From Gallionellaceae bacterium (GTDB lineage Bacteria > Pseudomonadota > Gammaproteobacteria > Burkholderiales > Thiobacillaceae), in assembly GCA_028695325.1 (NCBI GenBank), contig JAQVJE010000006.1:8878-43922 (forward strand): DNA of 35,045 nucleotides, written 5' to 3'. Positions within the stretch are counted from its first letter, which is position 1, and every line of letters begins with the position of its first letter. Position numbers and translations under genes: made by a program. Shown here piece by piece: positions 1 to 14,000 of the stretch. The notes beneath the pieces are model-generated. The model was not told the origin of the DNA, did not search any database, and worked only from the letters and a program-made list of their open reading frames with translations.

Positions 1-457
1 CAGATCTCCAGGTCGCGCAGGGTAAACAGCAGGCGCCAGGCGAGCAAGCTGAGGGAGGAACCCTTCTTCTCGGTGGAGTGGTTCAGTTCGTGCAGGTAGG
101 CCTTGGCGTGAATGGCCAGGATGTGGTTGTCGCGGCAGGCCGCCACGCTGTAGGGCTAGGGTGAGCCGGTGAGCAGGCTGGCCTCGCCGTAGCCTTCGCC
201 CGGTGACTGCAGGGTGATGATGCGCTCGGTGCCGTTCGCTAGGGGGATGAACAGGCGCAACTGGCCGCTGATCAAGACATTCAGATGGTCAGCCGGATCA
301 CACTGGTTGAGCAGGAGGGTGTCCCTGGCGGCCACGAACCGCATCGAGTTGGCCGCCAGGAGGGCGATCAGGGCCGGATACCAGCCTTGGAAATAGGCCA
401 GGCACCCATGGTGTCGCGCCGCTGCGCAGGCGCCATGCACAGGCTGTTCATCACCAT
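1..457 (-). pseudogene. Broken cyclic-nucleotide-binding (Crp/Fnr-type) domain gene, cut by the window edge
   Basis: A cNMP-binding beta-roll is readable from about position 400 down to 159 on the minus strand: AANSMRF, a LLLNQCDPADHL stretch, the ISGQLRLF strand, and GEGYGEASLLTGSP, which matches the phosphate-binding cassette region. An in-frame TAG at 156-158 then interrupts it. The same frame continues past the stop with family-like sequence (PYSVAAC, HILAIHAKAYLHEL) to the window edge. The 5' end is also disturbed. The best start, ATG at 451-449 with GAGGAG six bases upstream (or ATG at 457-455), reads in another frame and ends at a TGA near 368. The domain frame itself only offers a GTG at 440 without a ribosome site. 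One frameshift plus one nonsense codon fits a decaying gene; two sequencing errors are the alternative. Confidence 0.6.
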
Positions 458-602
458 CTCCTCTTCCAACCGCGCGGCCCGCACCGGGCCTTGATTTTAT
501 GGTTGCGGCGGCCCCAGGCCGCCTGCATGGCGCTTATACATCCAAAATTCGATCCCAGGGAAACGCCTATGCAGGGCATGGGGATTCCGAACGATGCCGC
601 TC

Positions 603-616
603 TTGATAACCATCAA
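603..616. promoter_or_regulatory. Perfect FNR/ANR-type box TTGATAACCATCAA
   Basis: TTGAT-N4-ATCAA matches the FNR/ANR consensus at every fixed position, and the symmetry extends by one base pair (CTTGAT/ATCAAG). It lies between the 3' end of the EF-G paralogue and the 5' end of the broken cNMP-binding gene, about 146-152 bases upstream of that gene's likely start. I could not find a convincing -10 element at the distance expected for a box centred at -41.5, so the regulated start is not fixed. A simple small hairpin is an alternative reading. Confidence 0.5.
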
Positions 617-619
617 GTA

Positions 620-650
620 CGGCGCGCGGGCGGAGCGGACCCGCGCGCCG
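620..650 (-). terminator. Strong GC hairpin just past the EF-G paralogue stop
   Basis: Perfect 11-bp inverted repeat: CGGCGCGCGGG at 620-630 and CCCGCGCGCCG at 640-650, with a 9-nt loop. It starts five bases after the TAG stop (656-658) of the EF-G-like gene. There is no T-run behind it, so it is either a non-canonical terminator or an mRNA-stabilising hairpin. Confidence 0.55.
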
Positions 651-655
651 TGGTC

Positions 656-2701
656 CTACTGCTCGTCCTCGACCGGCTTGAACTGGGTCGCCAGCTGTTG
701 CTGCACGGGCGGCGGCACCTGCTCGTAGTGGCTGAGCTCCAGGGTGTAGGAACCCTGGCCGCCGGTGAGTGCCTTGAGGCGTTGCTGGAAGTTGTCCAAC
801 TCGGCCAGCGGCACCTGGCCGTCCAGCACCATCATGCCGCCGCGTCCGGCCTGGCTGCCGGTGATCTGGCCGCGCCGGCCGGAGAGGTCACCGCTGACGT
901 CGCCGAAATAGGCCTCCGGCACGGTCAGCTCGATGTTGACGATGGGTTCCAGAACGATCGGCCGGGCCTTGGCCATGGCGTCCTGGAAGGCCTTCTTGCC
1001 GGCGGTGACGAAGGCGATCTCCTTGCCGTCGACCGGGTGGGTCTTGCCGTCGTAGACGGTGACCCGGATGTCCTGCAGCGGGAAGCCGGCCGCCGCGCCC
1101 AGGCCCATGGCCTGGCGCACGCCCTTCTCCACCGCCGGGATGAAGGTGCCGGGGATGACACCGCCCTTCACGGCGTCGACGAACTCGAAGCCCTTGCCGC
1201 GTTCCATCGGCTCCACCCGCAGGTAGACCTCGCCGAACTGGCCGGCACCGCCGGACTGCTTCTTGTGCCGGTGGTGGCCCTCGGCCGGGGCCAGGATGGT
1301 CTCGCGATAGGGGATGGTGGGCGGATGGGTGTCGACGTCGAGGCGGAACTGCTCACGCATCTTCTCCAGCACGTTGGCGAGGTGCATCTCGCCCAGGCCG
1401 CGGATGACCGCCTCGTGGGTGGTGGCGTCGTGCTCGACGGCAAGGCCGGGGTCCTCGGCGGTGAGCTTGTGCAGCACCTCGGCCAGCTTGGTGGCGTCGG
1501 CCTGCTTCTTCGGCCGCACCGCCAGGCCGAACACGGCATGCGGGAAGTCGAGCGGCCGCATGTGGATGTGATCGTCCTCGGCGGCATCGTGCAGGACCGC
1601 ATCGAAGCTCAGTTCGTCGATCTTGGTGATAGCGCAGATGTCGCCCGGCACGCAGGCGTCGACCTCGATCAGCTGCTTGCCCTGCAGCATGTACAGGTGG
1701 CCGACCTTGAACGGCTTGCGCGACTCGCCGATGTAGAGCTGGCTCGCCGGCGTCACCGTGCCCTGGTGCACGCGCAGGGCGCAGATCTTGCCGACATAGG
1801 GGTCCATCTCGACCTTGAAGCAGTGGGCGATGACGTGCCGGGACGGGTCCGGCACCGAGTTGAACGGCTGCGCCGCCTCGCCCTCGCCCCTGACGAACAG
1901 GGGTGGGTTGCCCTCGGTCGGGTTGGGCAGCAGCCTGGCCGCGATGTCGAGCAGTTCGGCGACGCCGGCGCCGGTCTGGGCGGAGACGAAGCACACCGGC
2001 ACCAGGTGGCCCTCGCGCAGGGCCTGCTCGAAGGGGGCATGCAGCTGGTCGGGCTGGACCTCGCCCTGCTCCAGGTAGACGTTCATCAGGCCCTCGTCCA
2101 CCTCGACCACCTGGTCGACCAGGGCACGGTGGGCCTCGGCGACGGAGGAGAAGTCGGCCTCGCCGCCGGGGTTGAAGAAGCAGTCGGTGACCCGACTGCC
2201 GCTGCCGGCGGGCAGGTTGATGGGCAGACACTCGCGTCCGAAGGCGGCCTGGATGTCGACCAAGAGGCCGGGCAGATCGACGCCGGGGGCATCGATCTTG
2301 TTCACCACGATCATGCGGTCCAGCTTGCGGGTCTGGGCCCAGTGCATCATGCGGCTGGCGGTCAGTTCGATGCCCTTCTGGGCATCGATCACCACCGCCA
2401 CGGTCTCGACGGCGTCGAGCGCGCACATCGCCTGGCCCATGAAGTCGGGATAGCCGGGGGTGTCGAGCAGGTGGACGCGGACGCCCTGGTGTTCCAGGTG
2501 GGCGACCGCCAGCTTGACCGAGTGCAGGTGTTCCTTCTCCAGCGGGTCGTAGTCGCACACGGTGCTGCCCCTGGCCACGCTGCCCGGCGCGGATATGGCG
2601 CCGGCGCGGGCCAGCATGGCCTCGATCAGGCTGGTCTTGCCGGCCCCGCCATGGCCGGCCAATGCGAGGGTTCGGATGTTCTCGGGCTTGAGGTTGGGCA
2701 T
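656..2701 (-). CDS. fusA: Elongation factor G-like GTPase (EF-G paralogue)
   Basis: 681-residue translational GTPase with the EF-G domain order: GTP-binding domain, domain II, then domains III-V. G1 is GHGGAGKT at 16-23, G3 is DTPGY at 80-84, and G4 is NKID at 134-137. Canonical EF-G has DTPGH; the catalytic histidine position is Tyr84 here. The gene stands alone instead of in an rpsL-rpsG-fusA-tuf cluster. Both points indicate the EF-G-like paralogue subfamily, whose role is not settled, and not the main translocase. The start is ATG 2701-2699; the open frame upstream lacks family sequence. A sigma-70-like promoter (2746-2774) and a strong hairpin after the stop make it look monocistronic. 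The symbol marks homology only. Confidence 0.9.
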   Translation of the reverse strand: MPNLKPENIRTLALAGHGGAGKTSLIEAMLARAGAISAPGSVARGSTVCDYDPLEKEHLHSVKLAVAHLEHQGVRVHLLDTPGYPDFMGQAMCALDAVETVAVVIDAQKGIELTASRMMHWAQTRKLDRMIVVNKIDAPGVDLPGLLVDIQAAFGRECLPINLPAGSGSRVTDCFFNPGGEADFSSVAEAHRALVDQVVEVDEGLMNVYLEQGEVQPDQLHAPFEQALREGHLVPVCFVSAQTGAGVAELLDIAARLLPNPTEGNPPLFVRGEGEAAQPFNSVPDPSRHVIAHCFKVEMDPYVGKICALRVHQGTVTPASQLYIGESRKPFKVGHLYMLQGKQLIEVDACVPGDICAITKIDELSFDAVLHDAAEDDHIHMRPLDFPHAVFGLAVRPKKQADATKLAEVLHKLTAEDPGLAVEHDATTHEAVIRGLGEMHLANVLEKMREQFRLDVDTHPPTIPYRETILAPAEGHHRHKKQSGGAGQFGEVYLRVEPMERGKGFEFVDAVKGGVIPGTFIPAVEKGVRQAMGLGAAAGFPLQDIRVTVYDGKTHPVDGKEIAFVTAGKKAFQDAMAKARPIVLEPIVNIELTVPEAYFGDVSGDLSGRRGQITGSQAGRGGMMVLDGQVPLAELDNFQQRLKALTGGQGSYTLELSHYEQVPPPVQQQLATQFKPVEDEQ

Positions 2702-2745
2702 GTTGTTTTTTCCTGAACGGGCTGTGAATGCGGGGTTTTGCGACC

Positions 2746-2774
2746 AGTATAGGGTTGCCGGCCATGCCCCACAA
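2746..2774 (-). promoter_or_regulatory. Sigma-70-type promoter for the EF-G paralogue
   Basis: On the minus strand, TTGTGG (2774-2769), a 17-nt spacer and TATACT (2751-2746). This is close to consensus at ideal spacing, and it sits about 45 bases upstream of the ATG at 2701. Confidence 0.6.
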
Positions 2775-2837
2775 CGGACATAAATATCTTCAATAAGTTG
2801 GCCTATCATGGCCGCACCGATCACCGGGAGACACCTC

Positions 2838-3419
2838 ATGCTGGCCTTCATCGTCGTCGTACTCGGCGTCCTGCTGCTGACCCTGATCTATGGCATCTCG
2901 ATCTACAACAGCCTGGTGCAGATCAAGCACAACGTGAGCATGGCCTGGTCCAACATCGACGTCCTGCTCAAGCAGCGCCACGACGAGTTGCCCAAGCTGG
3001 TGGAGACCTGCCGGCAGTACAAGGAATTCGAGCAGGCCACCCTGGAACGGGTGACCGAGGCCCGCAGCCGGGTCCAGGAGGCGCGCGCGAGCCACGACGT
3101 GGCCGGCCTCGGCCTCGCCGAAGGCGCCTTGCGCGCCGGCCTGGGCCAGCTGTTCGCGGTGGTGGAGGCCTACCCGGAACTGAAGGCGAACGAACAGTTC
3201 ATGCAGTTGCTCAAGCGCATCACCGCCCTGGAGGACGCCATCGCCGACCGCCGCGAGCTGTACAACGACAGCGTCAACATCAACAACGTGCGCATCGAGC
3301 AGTTTCCCGACGCCATCGTCGCCGGCCTGTTCCGCTTCCGGCGCGCCCAGCTGCTGAAATTCGCCGAGGCCGAGATGGCCGATGTGGATATCAAGGCGCT
3401 GTTCGGTGGAAATGCGTGA
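2838..3419 (+). CDS. lemA: LemA family protein
   Basis: 193-residue LemA-type protein. It has one N-terminal membrane segment (about residues 3-20) followed by a long alpha-helical domain. The family signature is visible: a YNSLV stretch, then NIDVLLKQRHDELPKLVE, and a C-terminal NNVRIEQFPDAIVAG. The start at 2838 is chosen because GGGAG lies seven bases upstream and the protein then opens with the hydrophobic segment; an in-frame ATG at 2808 would add ten polar residues. It is divergent from the EF-G paralogue and followed by a GIDE-domain membrane protein, a pairing often seen with LemA. The molecular role of bacterial LemA is not well defined. Confidence 0.9.
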   Translation: MLAFIVVVLGVLLLTLIYGISIYNSLVQIKHNVSMAWSNIDVLLKQRHDELPKLVETCRQYKEFEQATLERVTEARSRVQEARASHDVAGLGLAEGALRAGLGQLFAVVEAYPELKANEQFMQLLKRITALEDAIADRRELYNDSVNINNVRIEQFPDAIVAGLFRFRRAQLLKFAEAEMADVDIKALFGGNA

Positions 3420-3442
3420 CGGTCAGGGCGGGCCGGGTTTTC

Positions 3443-3476
3443 GTCACGCCGTTCCTGTCACGCTTTCTTTGTCACG
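3443..3476. repeat. Three GTCACG units at exact 14-nt spacing
   Basis: GTCACG occurs at 3443, 3457 and 3471, giving a 14-nt period in the short gap between lemA and the GIDE gene. It resembles the GTCAC/GTGAC array at 18309-18387. If the downstream protein starts at the in-frame GTG at 3416, this repeat would be coding. Confidence 0.55.
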
Positions 3477-3487
3477 CCGTTCACCCC

Positions 3488-4369
3488 ATGAAGCGCTACT
3501 GGCTGGACTGGCTGTCCGGGGGCGGCTACCTGATGCTGGTGTTCCTGGGCCTCAAGCTGGAATCGGCAGGCGCCTGGGCGGGCGTCGCCGCCGCCACCTT
3601 CGCCCTTGCCGTGCTCGCCTGGCAGATCAACCTGCGCCGCCAGCGCGCCATCATCGACACCCCGACCTCGCGCATCGCCTCGGCCGCTCAGGGCTACGTC
3701 GAGCTGGTGGGGGTCGGCCGCGCCTACGACGACCTGCCGGTGCTGAGCCCCACCCACCGGCTGCCCTGTCTGTGGTACCGCTACCGCGCCTACGTGAAGG
3801 ATAACGACAAGTGGCGCCAGACCGACATGGACGAGAGCGTGTCACCCTTCCTGCTCGACGACGGCAGCGGGGTGTGCGAGATCGACCCGACCGGCGCCGA
3901 GGTGTCGGCCAGCCGCAAGGAGACCTATGTCCAGGGCGAACACAAGGTCGAGGAGGAACTGCTCCTGGCCGGCGACCGGCTCTACGCCCTGGGTGAGTTC
4001 ATCAGCGACGGCGGCGGCCATGCCCGCTTCGACGAGCGCCGGGAGCTGGCCGACATCCTGAACGACTGGAAGGACTATCCGGACGATCTCAAGCGCCGCT
4101 TCGACCTGGACCGGAACGGCGCTCTCGACGAGCAGGAATGGCAGTTGGCGCGCGCGGCGGCGGAAAAGGAGATGGAGTCGCGCCGGGAAGCGGCGCGCAG
4201 CCGGGCGGTCAGCCACACCCTGAGCCGGCCGCGCCATGGCCGGCCGTTCCTGGTGGCCGCCTTCGCGCCGGAAATGCTGGCCGGGCGTTACCGGCTCAGG
4301 GTGTGGCTGCACGGCCTGGCTGGCGCGGCCAGCCTGGCCGGGCTTGCAGTGGCGTTGCAGGCGATCTGA
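3488..4369 (+). CDS. GIDE/MUL1-type membrane protein with an EF-hand loop
   Basis: 293-residue protein with two hydrophobic N-terminal stretches (about 10-24 and 28-48), a cytosolic part, and a hydrophobic C-terminus (about 275-292). Residues about 60-180 resemble the GIDE/BAM domain of MUL1-type proteins: SRIASAAQGYVELVGVGR, LPCLWYRYR, then SVSPFLLDDGSGVCEIDPTGAEV. No RING finger is present. Residues 206-217 form a perfect EF-hand calcium loop (D206, D208, N210, G211, D214, E217) followed by a charged helix. Its place behind lemA fits the common LemA-GIDE pairing. The ATG at 3488 lacks a clear ribosome site. An in-frame GTG at 3416 overlaps the lemA stop as GTGA and would add 24 residues. 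Confidence 0.75.
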   Translation: MKRYWLDWLSGGGYLMLVFLGLKLESAGAWAGVAAATFALAVLAWQINLRRQRAIIDTPTSRIASAAQGYVELVGVGRAYDDLPVLSPTHRLPCLWYRYRAYVKDNDKWRQTDMDESVSPFLLDDGSGVCEIDPTGAEVSASRKETYVQGEHKVEEELLLAGDRLYALGEFISDGGGHARFDERRELADILNDWKDYPDDLKRRFDLDRNGALDEQEWQLARAAAEKEMESRREAARSRAVSHTLSRPRHGRPFLVAAFAPEMLAGRYRLRVWLHGLAGAASLAGLAVALQAI

Positions 4370-4373
4370 TGTC

Positions 4374-4393
4374 GTTCCCGCGCAGGCGGGAAT
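4374..4393. repeat. dRS3-like short inverted repeat (GTTCCC-N8-GGGAAT)
   Basis: A 20-bp element with TTCCC and GGGAA arms around an 8-nt core. It resembles the interspersed ATTCCC-N8-GGGAAT repeats of Neisseria and other Betaproteobacteria. It begins four bases after the GIDE gene stop, between convergent genes, and may form a bidirectional terminator. Confidence 0.5.
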
Positions 4394-4466
4394 CCCGTTC
4401 AGTCGGGCTGGGTCCCCGCCGCCGCCTGCCCTCGAAGGGGTTGGGCCGGGGGCGGGGATGCCTGAA

Positions 4467-10320
<5,854 letters not shown>

Positions 10321-10595
10321 TTTTTCTGATCGCCGAGTCGAACTGTCTGGGTAAAAGGGCGGGAATTCTAGCGCGTTCAAGGGCTTGCGCCAACCCGGCA
10401 TTGCCCTCACCGCCTGTCGCGACTGCCCGGCCAGTGCATTTCCGGGAGGTGGCGTCCCTGGAGTTGGGTGTAACAGCTGAGGTGCCTGGGCTGGCCCGCT
10501 AGGCGCCAGCTGCGAGGCATCGCGGGCATTTGCCTGGCGGGGTGCCGGCAACCCACCCGACGTCGCAGTTGCAGGCGCGATGCTGAAAACAGCAG
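10321..10595. other. gltB-recX intergenic region
   Basis: 275 bases with the gltB promoter at its left part. The rest is GC-rich and shows no open frame I would defend. A small TGCTG-AAAA-CAGCA inverted repeat (10581-10594) sits just beyond the recX stop and could help end the recA-recX transcript, but it has no T-run. Confidence 0.4.
10365..10393 (-). promoter_or_regulatory. Sigma-70-type promoter for gltBD
   Basis: On the minus strand, TTGGCG (10393-10388), a 17-nt spacer and TAGAAT (10370-10365), about 45 bases upstream of the gltB ATG. This is a near-consensus match at ideal spacing. Confidence 0.65.
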
Positions 10596-11021
10596 CTAGT
10601 CGTCGCCGCCCACCACCCGGCGCACCACGTCGAGAGGGAAACCGCGTCCGGCCAGGAAACGCATCTGCCTGGCCCGCTCGGCGGCATCGCCGGCCGGCCG
10701 GCCGAATTTCTTCGCCCACACCGCACGCGCCGCATCGAGGTCACCGGCGCGCGCCTCGCGCACCACCTCGGCGGCCACCTCATCGGCCACACCCTTGGCA
10801 CGCAGGTCAGCCTTGAGGCGCTGGCTGCCATGGCGGCCGGCGCGGCTCACGGCCAGGCTCTCGGCATAGCGTTGGTTGGACAAGAGGTTTTCCCGCTCCA
10901 GGTCGTCGAGCAGGGTGGCGATGGCGTCCGCCCCGCCGTGCGGGGCCAGCTTGCGAGCCAGTTCGGCCCGGCTGTGCTCGCGCCGTGCCAGCAGGCCCAG
11001 CGCGCGCTCGCGCAGGGTCAT
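10596..11021 (-). CDS. recX: Regulatory protein RecX
   Basis: 141-residue helical protein of the RecX family, which binds RecA filaments and modulates recombinase activity. Typical parts are [16 protein letters not shown] at the N-terminus, [12 protein letters not shown] in the middle, the [13 protein letters not shown] stretch and the C-terminal [11 protein letters not shown]. The start ATG at 11021 overlaps the recA stop by four bases (ATGA), so it is translationally coupled behind recA, the usual arrangement. Confidence 0.93.
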   Translation of the reverse strand: MTLRERALGLLARREHSRAELARKLAPHGGADAIATLLDDLERENLLSNQRYAESLAVSRAGRHGSQRLKADLRAKGVADEVAAEVVREARAGDLDAARAVWAKKFGRPAGDAAERARQMRFLAGRGFPLDVVRRVVGGDD

Positions 11022-12034
11022 GCGGCAGTGGACTGGCCGGCCGGCTTGACGCCGAGACGCTCGCGTATCTGGGCCTCGATCTCGGCCGCCATGTCGGGGT
11101 GCGCCTTCAGGTATTCGCGCACGTTGTCCTTGCCCTGACCGATCTTCTCGCCCTGGTAGGCATACCAGGCGCCCGACTTGTCGATCAGCTTGTGGGCGAC
11201 GCCCAGTTCGATGATCTCGCCCTCGCGCGAGATGCCCTCGCCGTACAGGATGTCGAACAGGGCCTCCTTGAACGGCGGCGCCACCTTGTTCTTGACCACC
11301 TTGACGCGAGTCTCCGAGCCGACCACCTCGTCGGCCTTCTTGATCGCGCCGATACGGCGGATGTCCAGGCGCACCGAGGCGTAGAACTTGAGGGCGTTGC
11401 CGCCGGTGGTGGTCTCCGGATTGCCGAACATGACACCGATCTTCATGCGGATCTGGTTGATGAAGATGACCAGGGTGTTGGTGCGCTTGATGTTGGCGGT
11501 CAGCTTGCGCAGTGCCTGGCTCATCAATCTAGCCTGAAGCCCGACGTGGGAGTCGCCCATCTCGCCCTCGATTTCCGCCTTCGGGGTGAGCGCCGCCACC
11601 GAGTCGATGACGATCACGTCCACCGCGCTGGAGCGCACCAGCATGTCGGCGATCTCCAGGGCCTGCTCGCCGGTGTCAGGCTGGGAGATCAGGAGATCGC
11701 CGATGTTGACGCCCAGTTTCTGGGCATAGACCGGGTCCAGCGCGTGCTCGGCGTCGATGAAGGCGGCGGTGCCGCCCAGCTTCTGCATCTCGGCGATCAC
11801 CTGCAGGGTCAGGGTAGTCTTGCCCGAGGATTCCGGACCGTAGATCTCCACCACGCGGCCGCGCGGCAGGCCGCCCACGCCGAGGGCCACGTCCAGGCCC
11901 AGGGAGCCGGTCGACACCACCTGCAGGTCCTCGGCGATGCTGCCATCGCCCATCTTCATGATGGAGCCCTTGCCGAACTGCTTCTCGATCTGCGAAAGGG
12001 CGGCCGCCAGGGCCTTGCTCTTGTTGTCGTCCAT
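11018..12034 (-). CDS. recA: Recombinase RecA
   Basis: 338-residue RecA, the DNA strand-exchange ATPase that also triggers LexA cleavage. Walker A is [23 protein letters not shown] covers Walker B, and the DNA-binding loops are near [17 protein letters not shown] and [20 protein letters not shown]. Length is normal. The start ATG 12034 has GGAGAA upstream at good spacing. Only 31 bases separate it from pncC. A CATAAT hexamer near the end of pncC could be a -10, but I found no convincing -35 and no LexA box of the CTGT-N8-ACAG type. Confidence 0.98.
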   Translation of the reverse strand: MDDNKSKALAAALSQIEKQFGKGSIMKMGDGSIAEDLQVVSTGSLGLDVALGVGGLPRGRVVEIYGPESSGKTTLTLQVIAEMQKLGGTAAFIDAEHALDPVYAQKLGVNIGDLLISQPDTGEQALEIADMLVRSSAVDVIVIDSVAALTPKAEIEGEMGDSHVGLQARLMSQALRKLTANIKRTNTLVIFINQIRMKIGVMFGNPETTTGGNALKFYASVRLDIRRIGAIKKADEVVGSETRVKVVKNKVAPPFKEALFDILYGEGISREGEIIELGVAHKLIDKSGAWYAYQGEKIGQGKDNVREYLKAHPDMAAEIEAQIRERLGVKPAGQSTAA

Positions 12035-12065
12035 TGCTGTCTTCTCCAAAATCCAGTGCGGCCGA

Positions 12066-12572
12066 TTATGGCATAGCCACCAGGGCCGCCCGCATCTCAC
12101 TAAAGGCATAGGCGACCGCCTGCATGCGCACCTGGCCACGGTCACCATCGAATCGTCGCGTCGCCGTGCGGAGCGGGCCGCCGGTCGTCGCCCAGGCGAA
12201 ACATACCGTACCCACGGGCTTAATATCCGAGCCTCCCGAGGGCCCGGCGATGCCGCTGATGGCGAAGGCGGCCTGGGCACGACTGTGGCGCAGCGCCCCG
12301 GCGGCCATCTCCGCAACGGTCGCCTCGCTCACCGCGCCGTGGCGCGCCAGGGTCGCGGCGGTGACGCCCAGCATGTCCATCTTGGCCTCGTTGCTGTAGG
12401 TGACGAAACCACGCTCGAACCAGGCCGAACTGCCGGCCAGCGCGGTCATGGCCTGGGCCGCCCAGCCGCCGGTACACGACTCCGCCGCCGCCAGCAGCAT
12501 GCCGTGCCGCTGCAACTCGGCGCCCAGTTCGGCGGCCAATCGTTCGAGGTCTTCCTGGCTCAGTTCAGCCAT
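12066..12572 (-). CDS. pncC: Nicotinamide-nucleotide amidase (CinA C-terminal domain family)
   Basis: 168-residue stand-alone PncC/CinA-C protein, which deamidates nicotinamide mononucleotide to nicotinate mononucleotide in pyridine nucleotide salvage. The family active-site motif AAAESCTGG is at 28-36, with GIAGPSGG further on and the conserved [10 protein letters not shown] strand. It lacks the N-terminal MoaB-like domain of full-length CinA, as expected for the short form. The start ATG 12572 overlaps the end of pgpA by 13 bases. It lies directly upstream of recA, a common order. Confidence 0.93.
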   Translation of the reverse strand: MAELSQEDLERLAAELGAELQRHGMLLAAAESCTGGWAAQAMTALAGSSAWFERGFVTYSNEAKMDMLGVTAATLARHGAVSEATVAEMAAGALRHSRAQAAFAISGIAGPSGGSDIKPVGTVCFAWATTGGPLRTATRRFDGDRGQVRMQAVAYAFSEMRAALVAMP

Positions 12573-13054
12573 GCCGTCACCCCCATGAGACACAACACGG
12601 CATACCCTGCCGCCAGGACATCGTCGAGCATGACGCCGAGGCCACCGGGCACGCGCGCGTCCAGCCAGCCGATGGGAAAGGGTTTCCAGATGTCGAACAG
12701 GCGAAACAGCCCGAAGGCCAGGACATGGCCCCACCAAACGGCGGGGGCGAAGGGCAGCACCAGCAGGAAGGCGGCGATCTCGTCCCAGACGATGCCGCCG
12801 TGGTCGTGCACGCCGAGTGCCCGGCCGGCGCGGCCGCAGACCCACACCCCGGTGACCAGGAAGATGGCCGCCAGCCCCCAATAGACGGGCGCGGCCAGAC
12901 CCTGCATGGCGAAGTAGAGCGGGTAGGCCGCCAGGGTGCCCACGGTGCCGGGCGCCCTGGGCGACAGGCCGGTACCAAAACCGAAGGCGAGGAAGTGGGC
13001 CGGGTGGGCGCGCAGGAAGCGCCAGTCGGGCCGCCTAGCCGGCGAAGTGGTCAT
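12560..13054 (-). CDS. pgpA: Phosphatidylglycerophosphatase A
   Basis: 164-residue membrane enzyme that dephosphorylates phosphatidylglycerophosphate to phosphatidylglycerol. All PgpA motifs are present: FGFGTGLSPRAPGTVGTL, VWDE, FRLFDIWKPFPIGWLD and GVMLDDVLAAGYA. The acidic residues in the WDE and LDD motifs are the expected metal ligands. Three or four membrane segments are visible. The start ATG 13054 overlaps the thiL 3' end by 20 bases; the open frame upstream reads thiL out of frame and shows no homology. Confidence 0.95.
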   Translation of the reverse strand: MTTSPARRPDWRFLRAHPAHFLAFGFGTGLSPRAPGTVGTLAAYPLYFAMQGLAAPVYWGLAAIFLVTGVWVCGRAGRALGVHDHGGIVWDEIAAFLLVLPFAPAVWWGHVLAFGLFRLFDIWKPFPIGWLDARVPGGLGVMLDDVLAAGYAVLCLMGVTAWLN

Positions 13055-13991
13055 AGCCGGCCACCTCCATGTCGAGCAGGCTGCCGTCGGGACGCCGGAT
13101 GCTGAGGCCGGGCACGGCGACGATACGGCCGATGCGGCTGACCGGGACACCCGTCGTGGCGCCGGCCGCCTGGATGGCGCCGCGACGGTCCGGCGCCGCG
13201 GTGAAGCAGAGTTCGTAGTCGTCGCCACCGGCGAGCAGGCAGTTCAGGGCAGCGGCATCAAGCCTCGCCGCCAGCGCGGCGTCGGCCGGCACGGCGGCCA
13301 GCTCAATCTCGGCCCCCACGCGCGAGCGTTCCAGGATATGGCCGAGGTCGGCAACGAGGCCATCGGAGACGTCGATGGCGCTGCTGGCCACCCCGCCCAG
13401 GGCGAAGCCGAGGGCGACGCGCGGCTCGGGGACGTGCAGGCGGGCCAGGCAGGCCGCCGCCTCGGCCTCGTTCAAGGCGACCTCGCCGAGCAGGTGACGC
13501 AGGCCGAGGGCGGCGCCGCCCAGTTCACCCGACACCCAGACGTCGTCGCCGACGCGGGCGCCATCGCGGCGCAACGCGCGGCCGGCCGGCACCTCGCCCA
13601 GGATGGTAACGCTAAGGTTGAGGGGGCCACGGGTGGTGTCGCCGCCGACTAGGTCGACGTCGAAGCGTTCGGCCAGTGCGTGGAAGCCTTGTGAGAACCC
13701 TGCCAACCAGGCCTCGTCCGCCGCCGGCAGGGCCAGTGAGAGCAGTGCCCAGCGCGGCGTCGCGCCCATTGCGGCGAGGTCGGACAGGTTGACGGCCAGG
13801 GCCTTGTGGCCCAGTTGCGCGGGATCGGCGTCGGCCAGGAAGTGGCGGCCGGCCACCAGCATGTCGGCGGAGACGGCCAGTTCCATGCCGGCGGCGGGCC
13901 GTATCAGGGCGGCGTCGTCGCCGACGCCGAGCACGGCGCTCCGGGCCGGGCGGTCGAAGTAGCGGGCGATGAGGTCGAACTCGGAGACCAT
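13035..13991 (-). CDS. thiL: Thiamine-monophosphate kinase
   Basis: 318-residue ThiL, which phosphorylates thiamine monophosphate to the active cofactor thiamine diphosphate using ATP. Family marks are GVGDDAAL near residue 22, SADMLVAGRHF, NLSDLAAMGATP, GGDTTRG, and the metal/ATP motif AIDVSDGLVADL in the second half. It belongs to the PurM-like kinase fold. It lies nine bases behind nusB, so it is part of the rib-nusB-thiL-pgpA transcript unit. Confidence 0.96.
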   Translation of the reverse strand: MVSEFDLIARYFDRPARSAVLGVGDDAALIRPAAGMELAVSADMLVAGRHFLADADPAQLGHKALAVNLSDLAAMGATPRWALLSLALPAADEAWLAGFSQGFHALAERFDVDLVGGDTTRGPLNLSVTILGEVPAGRALRRDGARVGDDVWVSGELGGAALGLRHLLGEVALNEAEAAACLARLHVPEPRVALGFALGGVASSAIDVSDGLVADLGHILERSRVGAEIELAAVPADAALAARLDAAALNCLLAGGDDYELCFTAAPDRRGAIQAAGATTGVPVSRIGRIVAVPGLSIRRPDGSLLDMEVAGYDHFAG

Positions 13992-14000
13992 CGCCGTCCG

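Noticed and set aside
12035-12065. LexA box upstream of recA
   Set aside because: No CTGT-N8-ACAG or similar palindrome is present in the short gap or just upstream.
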